Shown here piece by piece: positions 53,539-61,907 of a stretch of 64,000 nucleotides of DNA. Position 1 is the stretch's first letter, and every line of letters begins with the position of its first letter. The notes under the pieces are model-generated. The model did not search any database, was not told the origin of the DNA, and was given only the letters and a program-made list of their open reading frames with translations. Location: NCBI GenBank assembly GCA_023819255.1, contig JAMWBU010000007.1, positions 1-64,000 of the forward strand, given 5' to 3'. Source of the DNA: Candidatus Omnitrophota bacterium (lineage in GTDB: Bacteria; Ratteibacteria; UBA8468; B48-G9; DTJG01). A program made the translations under genes and the position numbers.

Positions 53539-55146
53539 ATGAAGATTAAGATTGCTGGAGAAAGCTGGAGAAAATATTATTTGTTTGATATGATACGACG
53601 ACTTGGCATTCTTGCGCAGGTTACCGATGATGAAAGCGCTGATATGATTCTGGTGAGTGAAAATGTGAAGGATTTGGAAGTGGATCGGATTCTGGATTTC
53701 GCGCGAAACGGGAAAATTGTCGTTTTTCTTCAACCAGAATCAAGAGTTCTTAAATATTTTGGCGATGAGCTAATGTACACGCATCATTTCCCATTGATGA
53801 AGCTTGATTGCGATGGAATTTTAGCGAGTTTTTTGCAGGTTTTCCCGCCTGTTTGTTTAATAAAACAGAAGCAGGGAGAAAATTATGGAGCTTTTGCTTT
53901 TGATTTTTCTCGTTCCGGAGAAAACTATACAACAAAATATCCAGCGATAACTTTGAGAAATTTCGGTTCAGGTAAAATATGCCTTTTCCTGTATGATTTT
54001 ATTTCCACGATGCTTTTGCTTCTTCAGGGATGGGAATTTTTCACCTCTGAAGGCGGACTTGCGCATCAATCAAGATTAGCCACCAGCCGGGCAAGGCATT
54101 TATCCGATCACCTAATAAATAAGGAACTTTATTTAATTCCGCAGGCCTATTTTCACGAACTATTGCTTCTTTATCTTTTAAGAAGGATGGCGCGTCCGAA
54201 AGACCCTTTGCCGAGAATCTGGTATTATCCATCATCATACACAGCGGCATTTCTTCTTAATGGTGATAGCGATAATCTTGAGAAAAAATATCTTGAAAAG
54301 GCATGGAATATGCTTTTGAAAAAGGGCTTGAAATATACGCAGTATATTATGACACAGGACATTGAAAAATTTTCAAGTGATGAAATTTCCTGCTGGTCGA
54401 AAAAAGGAATTGATTTTGGGCTTCATTATTTTGCGGGAATTTCACCATCAGAAGGAGAAATGTTAGATCATATAACGGAAGCAAGAAAAGTATTTGAGGA
54501 AAAAGGCCAGAAAATAATTTCCTGCCGGGGCCATAGCTGCATCTGGGTTGGATGGGATGGTCAGATTAAAATTATGGAAAAGAGCAAGATTTTGTATTCA
54601 TCAAATCTTCTTTACTGGCATCCAGGAGTAAGTTATGGTTTTCCATATAATCTCTATAAGAAATCAGGTCGATCCAGTGTTCAGGAATTACAGATTTTTT
54701 GTTCTGACGATGTAATGCTTTTTAACAAGTCAGGAATGCTTCCTCTTAAGCCTGTTCAATATATGAAAAATATAATCGCCTGGCTGGACATTAATAATGA
54801 CCTGTACTATCAGCCAGTAAATCCAATCTTTCATCCCTTTTATCTTGTCAAACAACCATCGACCTCTGAAATCTTGAGCGAAAGCGTGGAATTTGCAAAA
54901 AGCAAAGATATCATTGTTACAAACCACAAGAAGTTTTTCCAGTGGTGGGAGAAAAGAAAGAGAGTAAAATTGACCTATAAGGTTGTTGATGATTCAATCC
55001 AGTTTGATCGGAAAGAACTAGATCCAGAGATCGCAATTGCCGTGCCTGAACAATGGAAGGTAAATGTTTTTCCTGAAAGGAAAATGCTTAAAGGCACCTG
55101 TGAAAAGCTTTTTTATGAAAAAAGGAGCAATGGCTATGAAGAATGA
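53539..55146 (+). CDS. Polysaccharide-deacetylase-like protein with N-terminal GATase-like domain
   Basis: The 535-residue protein has an N-terminal flavodoxin-like part (1-200; 'ADMILVSENVKDLEVDRIL', 'GKIVVFLQPESRVL'). A NodB-like region starts near 'AAFLLNGDSDN', where the usual T-F-D-D metal motif appears as N-G-D-S-D-N, with later 'FGLHYFAG' and 'SCRGHSCIW'. If active, it would be an N- or O-deacetylase with altered metal ligands. AAGGAGG precedes ATG 53539; a reading to 53512 overlaps the propeller gene without support. The stop overlaps the next gene by 11 bases. Confidence 0.6.
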   Translation: MKIKIAGESWRKYYLFDMIRRLGILAQVTDDESADMILVSENVKDLEVDRILDFARNGKIVVFLQPESRVLKYFGDELMYTHHFPLMKLDCDGILASFLQVFPPVCLIKQKQGENYGAFAFDFSRSGENYTTKYPAITLRNFGSGKICLFLYDFISTMLLLLQGWEFFTSEGGLAHQSRLATSRARHLSDHLINKELYLIPQAYFHELLLLYLLRRMARPKDPLPRIWYYPSSYTAAFLLNGDSDNLEKKYLEKAWNMLLKKGLKYTQYIMTQDIEKFSSDEISCWSKKGIDFGLHYFAGISPSEGEMLDHITEARKVFEEKGQKIISCRGHSCIWVGWDGQIKIMEKSKILYSSNLLYWHPGVSYGFPYNLYKKSGRSSVQELQIFCSDDVMLFNKSGMLPLKPVQYMKNIIAWLDINNDLYYQPVNPIFHPFYLVKQPSTSEILSESVEFAKSKDIIVTNHKKFFQWWEKRKRVKLTYKVVDDSIQFDRKELDPEIAIAVPEQWKVNVFPERKMLKGTCEKLFYEKRSNGYEE

Positions 55147-56143
55147 TTTTTTTGAAATAAGACTGGGTTTTATTTGCCGGGTCAAAGAAGAAGGGTGGGA
55201 ACAAGCTTTTAGTAAATACAAAAAAGAATTCGGAATTTCTGAAAGCACAGCAAAAAAATGGTGGAAATGGTATGAAAAGGAAGTATGCGTTTCTCAGGTA
55301 TGCTACGAGACAGATTCCGGGCCGGAAATTATTAAAAGCGCAAAAGGAAAGGCAAAGCGCATTGAACAATTGCCTCTTGTCGTCAAAGGTCCGCTGATGG
55401 TGGAATTCAACGGGGCTGTTTACAGGATTGAGCGTGAAGGGCTTTACAGGTTTACAATAATGACAAAAAGCGTCAGGAATCTGATAATGGTAATTGATGA
55501 AAATTCAGTAATGCCGATACTCAAAGCCCTTTCTTTAATCCAGATTCATGGAAACAGAGACCAGAATTTTTCGCTGGAGGAAAAGAAAAATCTTGTTCTG
55601 TCAAGATACTGGATTTCCCTGACCTGTGGAGATATCGCGGCTCTCACGCAAAAAATTCTTGAAGATGCGGGATTTAAATCAAGGCTGGTCAGCGCCCTGA
55701 CGACCCGGAGCTGGAATACCTACAACAATGGACATGTGCTTTTAGAAGTTTTTTTCCCTTCACTGTCGGGATGGGTTCTTACTGACATTGATATGGGTTA
55801 TATCTTTATGCAAAACGGTGCCCTTGTGAGTGCGATAGAATTTTACAGATGTGTGAAAGAAAACAGACAGCCAGATTTTGTACTTTTATCAAAAAAGGAA
55901 ATAGACCCTTTGTGGCTTGAAAGCAATGGTTTTTCTTATTCTCATATGTGGAGAACGATCGTCACACATATCCCTTCTAAATGGATGTGGTATAGAAGGA
56001 TTTTTCAGACATTCGGTATGAAAGAAAACAACAGATTTATTTATCTTGCCGAGGGCAATGATGCCAAGAGAGTTTTTCAGTACAGGGGGCACTATGCGAA
56101 AGTAATGCCTGAAAAAGAGTTCCAGAAAAAGTTCTATGGATAA
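55136..56143 (+). CDS. Transglutaminase-like (cysteine protease fold) protein
   Basis: In this 335-residue protein C164 ('SLTCGDIAALTQKILEDAG'), H200 ('NNGHVLLEVFF') and D217 or D219 ('GWVLTDIDMG') match the Cys-His-Asp triad of transglutaminase-like enzymes; in bacteria these are usually peptidases or amidases. The first 60 residues carry an HTH-like 'FGISESTAKKWWKWYEKEV' segment that may bind nucleic acid or a partner. ATG 55136 has AAAGGAG at eight bases. No signal peptide, so it works inside the cell. Confidence 0.65.
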   Translation: MKNDFFEIRLGFICRVKEEGWEQAFSKYKKEFGISESTAKKWWKWYEKEVCVSQVCYETDSGPEIIKSAKGKAKRIEQLPLVVKGPLMVEFNGAVYRIEREGLYRFTIMTKSVRNLIMVIDENSVMPILKALSLIQIHGNRDQNFSLEEKKNLVLSRYWISLTCGDIAALTQKILEDAGFKSRLVSALTTRSWNTYNNGHVLLEVFFPSLSGWVLTDIDMGYIFMQNGALVSAIEFYRCVKENRQPDFVLLSKKEIDPLWLESNGFSYSHMWRTIVTHIPSKWMWYRRIFQTFGMKENNRFIYLAEGNDAKRVFQYRGHYAKVMPEKEFQKKFYG

Positions 56144-56163
56144 ATTAAAAAAGAGAGGAAAAA

Positions 56164-57351
56164 ATGGAGAAAATTGTTAGATGGGGAATTATCGGTCTCG
56201 GACACAGGGGAAGTGCTCTATCGTATCTGTGCCATCATATTGTTCCGCAAAGCAAGGTAGTTGCTCTTTGCGACACAATAAAGCCACTGGCAGAGAAAGC
56301 AGCAAGAAATTTGAAAGATCCGGATATCAAAATCTACACTGATTTTATGCAAATGCTGAAGAATGAAGATATTGATGTTGTCGGGGTTTTTGTTGCGCCA
56401 GAGGACAATCCTGACATTGTTTGTGAGGTTCTCGAAGCAGGAAAGCACGTTCTGTGCGAGGTTCCGCTTGCTTTAACAATGGAGGGCTGCTGGAAAATAG
56501 TAACCACAGTTGAAAAGACAGGTCTGAAATTCCAGATGGCCGAGCAATTAAGGTATGCCGCTTTTGTAAGAAGCTGGAAAAAAATGGTGGCTGAAAATAT
56601 GCTGGGAAAAATTCTTTATTGCGAGGGACAGTATCTTCACGGAATGGGACCTGATAGATACTGGATTAATAGTGAAACAGGAGAAAGGGTTTCCATTGAT
56701 GAAGCCGAAAAAGGAAAACTTCCTTTGAAAAAAACAAGGTTCTGGAATTTGAAACATCCAATCTATTACCTTCCTCATGAACTCAGCCCTTTTCTTTGTA
56801 TACTTGATGACAGGGTGGTGAAAGTTGTTGGAATGTCAACAAAGGTGCCATCTTACAGGTACCAGTGGTTTCCGCAGGCAGACATTGAAGTCGCTCTTAT
56901 GCATACCGAAAAGGATACAATAATGAGATTGATGGCTGGATTTACGATAGAAAATCTTTCTGGAAGCGAACACTCCAACCGAATGGTGGGGACAAAGGGC
57001 TGGGTTGAGCAGCCGAAAACAAAATCAGAAAAAGGAAAGATGTGGTTATCAGGATTTTATTTTTCTGACAGAATGGATGTAGAATGGGGATATTCAAAAT
57101 ACTGGGAAGTTCCGCGTTCTGCTTTAAGCACCGGCCATGGTGGAAATGATTATTATCCAGTTTTTAATATGGTTGAGGCGATACGGCTCGACAAACCAGT
57201 CGAGATGGATGTTTATAAAGCGGCAGATACCGCAGCGCCAGCAATTCTTGCAGGATTATCGATAGAAAACGGAAGTATTCCTTTTAATGTTCCAGATTTC
57301 GCCCCTGGAAATAACAGGCGTTCAGGGAAGATGCCAGATAAACTTTTTTGA
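56164..57351 (+). CDS. Gfo/Idh/MocA-family protein with substituted catalytic lysine (EVP variant)
   Basis: The 395-residue protein has the Rossmann start 'IIGLGHRGSAL' and 'VFVAPEDNPDIVCEVLEAGKHVLCEVPLAL'. The usual E-K-P motif reads E-V-P, so the catalytic lysine is valine at position 100. 'AEQLRYAAFVRSWK' and 'YYLPHELSPFL' follow. Some family members share this EVP form, and their reaction is unsettled. GAGAGG precedes the ATG. The araC-type regulator begins four bases after its stop. Confidence 0.85.
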   Translation: MEKIVRWGIIGLGHRGSALSYLCHHIVPQSKVVALCDTIKPLAEKAARNLKDPDIKIYTDFMQMLKNEDIDVVGVFVAPEDNPDIVCEVLEAGKHVLCEVPLALTMEGCWKIVTTVEKTGLKFQMAEQLRYAAFVRSWKKMVAENMLGKILYCEGQYLHGMGPDRYWINSETGERVSIDEAEKGKLPLKKTRFWNLKHPIYYLPHELSPFLCILDDRVVKVVGMSTKVPSYRYQWFPQADIEVALMHTEKDTIMRLMAGFTIENLSGSEHSNRMVGTKGWVEQPKTKSEKGKMWLSGFYFSDRMDVEWGYSKYWEVPRSALSTGHGGNDYYPVFNMVEAIRLDKPVEMDVYKAADTAAPAILAGLSIENGSIPFNVPDFAPGNNRRSGKMPDKLF

Positions 57352-57355
57352 ATGG

Positions 57356-58177
57356 ATGATAAAAAAAGAACAATTCAGGTATGATCGAATTTCAGGAAGT
57401 AGGTTCAGCGGTTATGGAACAAGAGACGAACCTCCTTTTTTTCATCATCCTGCGATAGAAATTCAATTGTTCTTGCATGGCAATGCCAGATATTTCATCA
57501 AGGACACTGTATACCAGGTGAGCAAGAATTCTCTCCTTATCATCCACAAAAATGAAATTCACAGATACCTGCCACATCCGGAAATAGAGATAGAGAGACT
57601 TAATATTGTTTTTCCTTCGTTTTTTGTTAGATCAAGAAAGGCTATAAAGCAGATTGTAGAAAAAAAACTTTCTGAAATCCATCATATAATTCTTCCTGAA
57701 AAAGAAGCCACGATAATAAGGTTCTTGATGGAAGACATAATAAAAGAGGTTCTTCATAAGGATGCTTTCTGGAAAGATGCGGTTATGGCAAGCATTGAAA
57801 AAATTTTTGTTATGCTTAACAGGATCAAGTACAGGACAGAAGACACAAAGAAGGAATCGGATTTAATAAAAGAAATCATTTCCTATATTGATCTTCATTT
57901 CAAAAACAGCATAAGGCTCGAGGATATTGCCAGAAATTTTAAAAGGTCCATATTTACTCTCAGCAGAAGTTTTAAGAAAACCACAGGTATAGGTTTCAAA
58001 GAGTATCTTAACAACAAAAAAATTGTTGAAGCCAAAAAAATGCTTGAAACAGGTTCTTACAAAATTCTGACAGTTGCACATGAATGCGGGTTCTCAGATA
58101 TTTCATCATTTAACAAAGCATTCAAACGGTTAACAGGAATAACGCCCACAATGTACAGAGAGATTATGACTCCCTGA
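57356..58177 (+). CDS. AraC-family transcriptional regulator with cupin sensor domain
   Basis: The 273-residue protein has an N-terminal cupin (1-120; 'HHPAIEIQLFLHGNARYFI', 'LLIIHKNEIHRYLPHP') that should bind a sugar, and a C-terminal double helix-turn-helix (about 175-270; 'RLEDIARNFKRSIFTLSRSFKKTTG', 'ILTVAHECGFSDISSFNKAFKRLTGITP'). It is the last gene of the DegT operon and is the natural candidate to control the divergent promoters at 48873-48972, which is inference. Reading from 57287 would overlap the dehydrogenase, so ATG 57356 is preferred. Confidence 0.88.
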   Translation: MIKKEQFRYDRISGSRFSGYGTRDEPPFFHHPAIEIQLFLHGNARYFIKDTVYQVSKNSLLIIHKNEIHRYLPHPEIEIERLNIVFPSFFVRSRKAIKQIVEKKLSEIHHIILPEKEATIIRFLMEDIIKEVLHKDAFWKDAVMASIEKIFVMLNRIKYRTEDTKKESDLIKEIISYIDLHFKNSIRLEDIARNFKRSIFTLSRSFKKTTGIGFKEYLNNKKIVEAKKMLETGSYKILTVAHECGFSDISSFNKAFKRLTGITPTMYREIMTP

Positions 58178-58178
58178 C

Positions 58179-59420
58179 TTATCTGAAGGCAATATGCGGT
58201 TGAGGTTCATAAAATATTCTTACAGGCCTTCCATCATTCAGTATTGACATCCTTCCTGCTTCAACGACAAGCTCATTAATAAAACTGTTTGCCGGCGTCG
58301 CAATAATTCCTTTCGCATCTATATCCTTTATGAGTTTTTTTCTCATTTCTATATCATCACCTGCATTATCCTCGATGTTTTTAATTGCACCAATAATTGC
58401 TGACACTGAGTCAGGTCCATAGCCGACAGGTTTATATCCTTCGCCTTCCCACGGGACAAATCTGAAAAAGTCAGGGCTTACATAATTGTAAGCAGAGCCA
58501 CCAGGACCGATATCTTCAAGATAACAATAAGCAACTCCCCTGTATTGGTCGTCATGTTTTATCATACCTGTTTTCCCATTTCCTTCGCAGTACATCAAGA
58601 GTCCCTGGTCGTTGCTTCCGGCTCCAGCATCAGGATAACCAAGTCCGTTTGTCACAGACAGCAGCGCATCGTTTTCAAATCTCACTCTCGCATCTGACCA
58701 CATAAATCCAGTATTACCATTAGGAAATTTTCCTTTTACACCTTCCACAGAAACTTCAACGGGTTTAAGTCCTGTAATGAAATAAACAAGATCCACATAA
58801 TGACAGCCAATATAAACAAATGGGTCTGTTCTGTCCACTGTAAACCAGTTCTGGAAGTTTGAATATCTGTAATAGTAAGGTTCTATGAGTTTTGCTTCTC
58901 CGATTGCAAATTCTCCAAAATGTCCAAGCATGTATGCCCTTTTTGCCATAAGAGACCTTCTGTCAAATCTTTTGTGATATTCAACACCAACAAAAAGACC
59001 CTTTTCCATTAAAATATTTTCTATCTCTTCTGCCTGTTTATACTGGAGCACAAGCGGCTTTACGCATAGCACATGCTGATTGTTTTTAAGCGCTTCCATA
59101 ACCACTTCATAGTGCAGGTTATCAGGCATTGCAACAACAACCACCTGTCTTGGTTTCATTTCTGAAATAACCTTTTTGTAGAGTTCAGGATAGTTTTTGT
59201 CATCCGGCTCAGAAAAATCAGGATATGGTGTAAATGATTGATCAGGAAATGCTTGTTTGAGTTCCTGGTTATCTCTTAGATATTTCAGTGGAGCGCTATT
59301 GAGCGCGCATATTTTTATTTCTCCGACTATTTTTGTTCTCTGAAGGTGATAAATTGAGGGTAATAGCAAATCATTGGTAATCATTCCTCCGCCCACAATT
59401 GTTACATCTATACTTTTCAT
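58179..59420 (-). CDS. Gfo/Idh/MocA-family oxidoreductase
   Basis: The 413-residue protein has 'TIVGGGMITNDLLLPS', 'VVAMPDNLHYEVVMEAL' and the catalytic-strand motif 'VLCVKPLVLQ', then 'YHKRFDRRSL' and 'YIGCHYVDLVYFITGL'. It is a paralogue of the gene at 299-1486. ATG 59420 has AGGAGG six bases upstream; reading to 59450 passes through the ribosome site. It ends one base from the convergent AraC gene. The substrate is unknown. Confidence 0.9.
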   Translation of the reverse strand: MKSIDVTIVGGGMITNDLLLPSIYHLQRTKIVGEIKICALNSAPLKYLRDNQELKQAFPDQSFTPYPDFSEPDDKNYPELYKKVISEMKPRQVVVVAMPDNLHYEVVMEALKNNQHVLCVKPLVLQYKQAEEIENILMEKGLFVGVEYHKRFDRRSLMAKRAYMLGHFGEFAIGEAKLIEPYYYRYSNFQNWFTVDRTDPFVYIGCHYVDLVYFITGLKPVEVSVEGVKGKFPNGNTGFMWSDARVRFENDALLSVTNGLGYPDAGAGSNDQGLLMYCEGNGKTGMIKHDDQYRGVAYCYLEDIGPGGSAYNYVSPDFFRFVPWEGEGYKPVGYGPDSVSAIIGAIKNIEDNAGDDIEMRKKLIKDIDAKGIIATPANSFINELVVEAGRMSILNDGRPVRIFYEPQPHIAFR

Positions 59421-59451
59421 CTGCGCCTCCTGTAATTTTTCATAGTACAAT

Positions 59452-59480
59452 ATTATAACACTGGAGGCCTGATATGAAAA
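59452..59480 (-). promoter_or_regulatory. Minus-strand promoter with overlapping plus-strand -10 box
   Basis: On the minus strand TTTTCA (59475-59480) and a perfect TATAAT (59452-59457) are 17 bases apart. The plus strand reads TATAAC at 59454-59459, so the two -10 boxes overlap. The minus -35 covers the start codon of the divergent gene. Confidence 0.45.
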
Positions 59481-60691
59481 TAATACGACTGCTGTTTTTT
59501 CTTTTAATCTTCCTCAATTGTCTTTTTTCTCAAACCAATCAGAGTGCTGAAAAGACGGTCGCTGCAATTATTTCCGACTGGTTCAGGTATTCCCATTCTG
59601 ATGTCATTCTTTCAAGAATTTTGAAGACCTATACCCTTGATGGTAATGGTCAGAAATCGCAATTGAAGCTTATTTCAGTTTACAGAGATAAACCAACTGA
59701 AAAGGATATGACAGTTTCATTGGCGCAAGAATACGGATTCAAAATTTCCGGCACAATTGAAGAAGCGCTGGAATCAGAAACCGGTATTCTATCCGTTGAT
59801 GGGGTTTTTATTATAACCGAGCATGGCAAATACCCGATTTCGGAAACATCTCAGGTGATAAGACCCAACAGAAAGTTGTTTGAAGAGATGGTAAGAGTTT
59901 TCAAAAAAAACAAAAAGGTTGTTCCTGTTTTTATAGACAAACATATTGCTACAGAATGGGACGACATTAAGTGGATTTATGAAACCTCAAGAAAATTGAA
60001 AATACCGCTGATGGCAGGTTCATCAGTTCCTGTTTCCTGGAGATATCCTCCGGTTGACGTGGATACGCATTCAAAGCTGAAGGAGATTGTCGGGATTTCA
60101 TATCACACGCTTGATGGCTATGGATTTCACGGGCTGGAAATGATTCAATGTCTTGCTGAACAGAGAAAGGGCGGCGAAACAGGAATAAAGTCGGTTCAGT
60201 GTTTAACAGGCAACAAAGTATGGGAAGCCGCAGGGAAATTATTTGATAAAGATCTTTTTAATATGGCAATTGAGAGAACAGGAAGAAAAATACCCGAAGG
60301 TAAGAATTTGAATGACTTTGTCAAAGAGCCTGTTCTTTTTGTTATTAATTACTATGATGGATTGCGAGGTTTTCTTTTTACTCTCAATGGTTTTGCCAAT
60401 CAATGGACTGCCGCATGGAAATATGATGATAAAAATACGGATTCAACCCTTTTTAAACTTGATGAAAATCTTTCAACCCTGATGCATTTTGCAAATCAGG
60501 TGCTTGGCGTTGAAAAAATGATACTTTCAGGTAAACCCTCCTGGCCGGTTGAGAGGACTGTTTTAACCAGCGGCGCTCTCAATGCCCTTTTAATTTCAAA
60601 GGCAAATTCGGAAAAGGTGATTTATACTCCGCATCTCAGGATCAAATACAAATCTGACTGGCGCTGGAAGGAGACTGCTTTTCGACAATAG
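59474..60691 (+). CDS. Exported conserved protein of unknown function
   Basis: The 405-residue protein has a signal peptide ('IIRLLFFLLIFLNCLFS'). The mature part reads like a Rossmann-type sugar-pathway protein: 'SDVILSRILKTY', 'VDGVFIITEHGKYP', 'VVPVFIDKHIATEWDDIKWIYE', 'PLMAGSSVPVSWRYPP' and 'LDGYGFHGLEMIQCLAEQR'. I recall this motif order from a widespread uncharacterised family in planctomycete-like genomes, usually near Gfo/Idh genes. No catalytic residue can be named. GGAGG precedes the ATG. Stop is TAG. Confidence 0.7.
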   Translation: MKIIRLLFFLLIFLNCLFSQTNQSAEKTVAAIISDWFRYSHSDVILSRILKTYTLDGNGQKSQLKLISVYRDKPTEKDMTVSLAQEYGFKISGTIEEALESETGILSVDGVFIITEHGKYPISETSQVIRPNRKLFEEMVRVFKKNKKVVPVFIDKHIATEWDDIKWIYETSRKLKIPLMAGSSVPVSWRYPPVDVDTHSKLKEIVGISYHTLDGYGFHGLEMIQCLAEQRKGGETGIKSVQCLTGNKVWEAAGKLFDKDLFNMAIERTGRKIPEGKNLNDFVKEPVLFVINYYDGLRGFLFTLNGFANQWTAAWKYDDKNTDSTLFKLDENLSTLMHFANQVLGVEKMILSGKPSWPVERTVLTSGALNALLISKANSEKVIYTPHLRIKYKSDWRWKETAFRQ

Positions 60692-60694
60692 AAG

Positions 60695-61162
60695 TTATCT
60701 TTGCATTTTTTGCCGGGAAACATCCGGGATAAAAGGCATCTGAGGCGGAGGGACAGGTGGTGTTTTCAAAAGTTGCAGCAGGATGTCATCCATCATCAGA
60801 GCAAGTTTGATCTGCTTGCCGGGTGAAAGTGATTTCATTATGTCATTTCTTATTTTTTTTATGCCGTCATTTAGCTGCAGTGAAAGTTTGTCAAGGTATG
60901 CGATTTTTTCCTCCACTTTTTTTGCCGCTATTTCCTCTTCAGTTTGTCGAAAAATACCACCAATCACTTCTTCTTTTGTTTGTCTGAATTTAGAAATAAA
61001 TTCTGGCATCTGGCTATCTTTTATCTCCATTTCATTAATCAATCTGACAAGCAACTCGTTTTCGAGGCTTTTCTCCCACAATTTTTGTGGAAACTGCATT
61101 TCCTAACAGTAACCATAAATTGATACCAAAAAAACTACTATAAGAGCTATACTTTTTTTCAT
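60695..61162 (-). pseudogene. Spy-like small periplasmic protein gene interrupted by in-frame UAG
   Basis: An ATG at 61162 with AAAAGGAG upstream encodes a clean signal peptide, 'MKKSIALIVVFLVSIYGYC', then a TAG (61103-61105), and the same frame continues for 135 codons to 60695. The continuation is helical and charged with a proline-rich end, resembling LTxxQ/Spy-type periplasmic proteins ('KSLSPGKQIKLALMMDDI'). Without the stop it would be a normal exported protein of about 155 residues. UAG ends several other genes here, so it is not globally reassigned. Nonsense mutation, readthrough or a sequence error are the options. Confidence 0.65.
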
Positions 61163-61187
61163 ACTTGCTCCTTTTATGAAAGTTATT

Positions 61188-61652
61188 TCATATTTTGAGA
61201 AAGCTTAGTATTTTTGGTTGAACCAGTTTTACAAAATCCTCAAAGGAAATTCTTACCAGTTCAGTGTGTGTTCCTGCGTTAAACACTATTTCTTTGTTCT
61301 CTGTGAGTGAATCTTCAACAAATGTTTCCATTCCGTAAAGATTTCCAAAAGGCGGCATTGCTCCTGTTTCACATTCTGGAAACGCATCTTTGAATTCCTG
61401 TTCAGTGGCTACTGTCAGTGATTTTGCTCCTGTTGCTTTTTTCAGTATTTCTACATCAACATGATAATTAGCGGGCAGCACCGCCATTGCAAGTTTTCCA
61501 TCTTTGTTAAGTATGACTGTTTTGGCAAGCTCCTTGCCATGGATATGCGCCTGCGCCGCAATTTCCTGCGCTGTGTATGCCGGAGAATGCTTGATTGTTA
61601 TGTACTTGATACCATTGGTGTCGAGAAATTCTTTTAGTTTTCTGGAAGGCAT
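61188..61652 (-). CDS. YbaK/EbsC-family aminoacyl-tRNA deacylase-like protein
   Basis: The 154-residue protein matches the YbaK/ProX editing fold: 'HSPAYTAQEIAAQAHIHGKELAKTVILNKDGKLAMAVLPA' features, 'GAKSLTVATEQEF' and 'CETGAMPPFGNLYGM' with the conserved GxxPPFG loop. Members hydrolyse mischarged tRNAs such as Ala- or Cys-tRNA(Pro). ATG 61652 has AAGGAGG upstream; the reading to 61694 adds an unconserved extension. Confidence 0.9.
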   Translation of the reverse strand: MPSRKLKEFLDTNGIKYITIKHSPAYTAQEIAAQAHIHGKELAKTVILNKDGKLAMAVLPANYHVDVEILKKATGAKSLTVATEQEFKDAFPECETGAMPPFGNLYGMETFVEDSLTENKEIVFNAGTHTELVRISFEDFVKLVQPKILSFLKI

Positions 61653-61706
61653 CTTTATCACCTCCTTGTGCATCCACTTTTTTATACCCGGCAACGTAGT
61701 TTGATG

Positions 61707-61898
61707 TCAATCCCTTTTTTCTGACCACTCGGCATCTACAATTTTTTCGTTTTTGCTATTATGAATTGAGCTGCATCTCACAACAAGGAAATTTTTTTTC
61801 AGACGAGTCAAAGATAATAGAGCGAAAATCAGCGCCAGAAAAAAGAAAAACCCGATGATAATAAGAGGCGCAAGCAAAATCCAGAAAAGAATTTTCAT
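61707..61898 (-). CDS. Small single-pass membrane protein, hypothetical
   Basis: The 63-residue product is one long hydrophobic helix ('ILFWILLAPLIIIGFFFFLALIFALL') followed by a basic and polar tail. It starts nine bases after the repeat-protein gene, but no convincing ribosome site is visible. It may be translated by coupling, or it could be a chance frame. Confidence 0.45.
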   Translation of the reverse strand: MKILFWILLAPLIIIGFFFFLALIFALLSLTRLKKNFLVVRCSSIHNSKNEKIVDAEWSEKRD

Positions 61899-61907
61899 TT
61901 TTCGATG

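Noticed and set aside
60695-61105. UAG as a reassigned sense codon in this genome
   Set aside because: TAG ends rmuC, the DegT gene and the gene at 59474 at the expected family lengths, so general reassignment does not fit.
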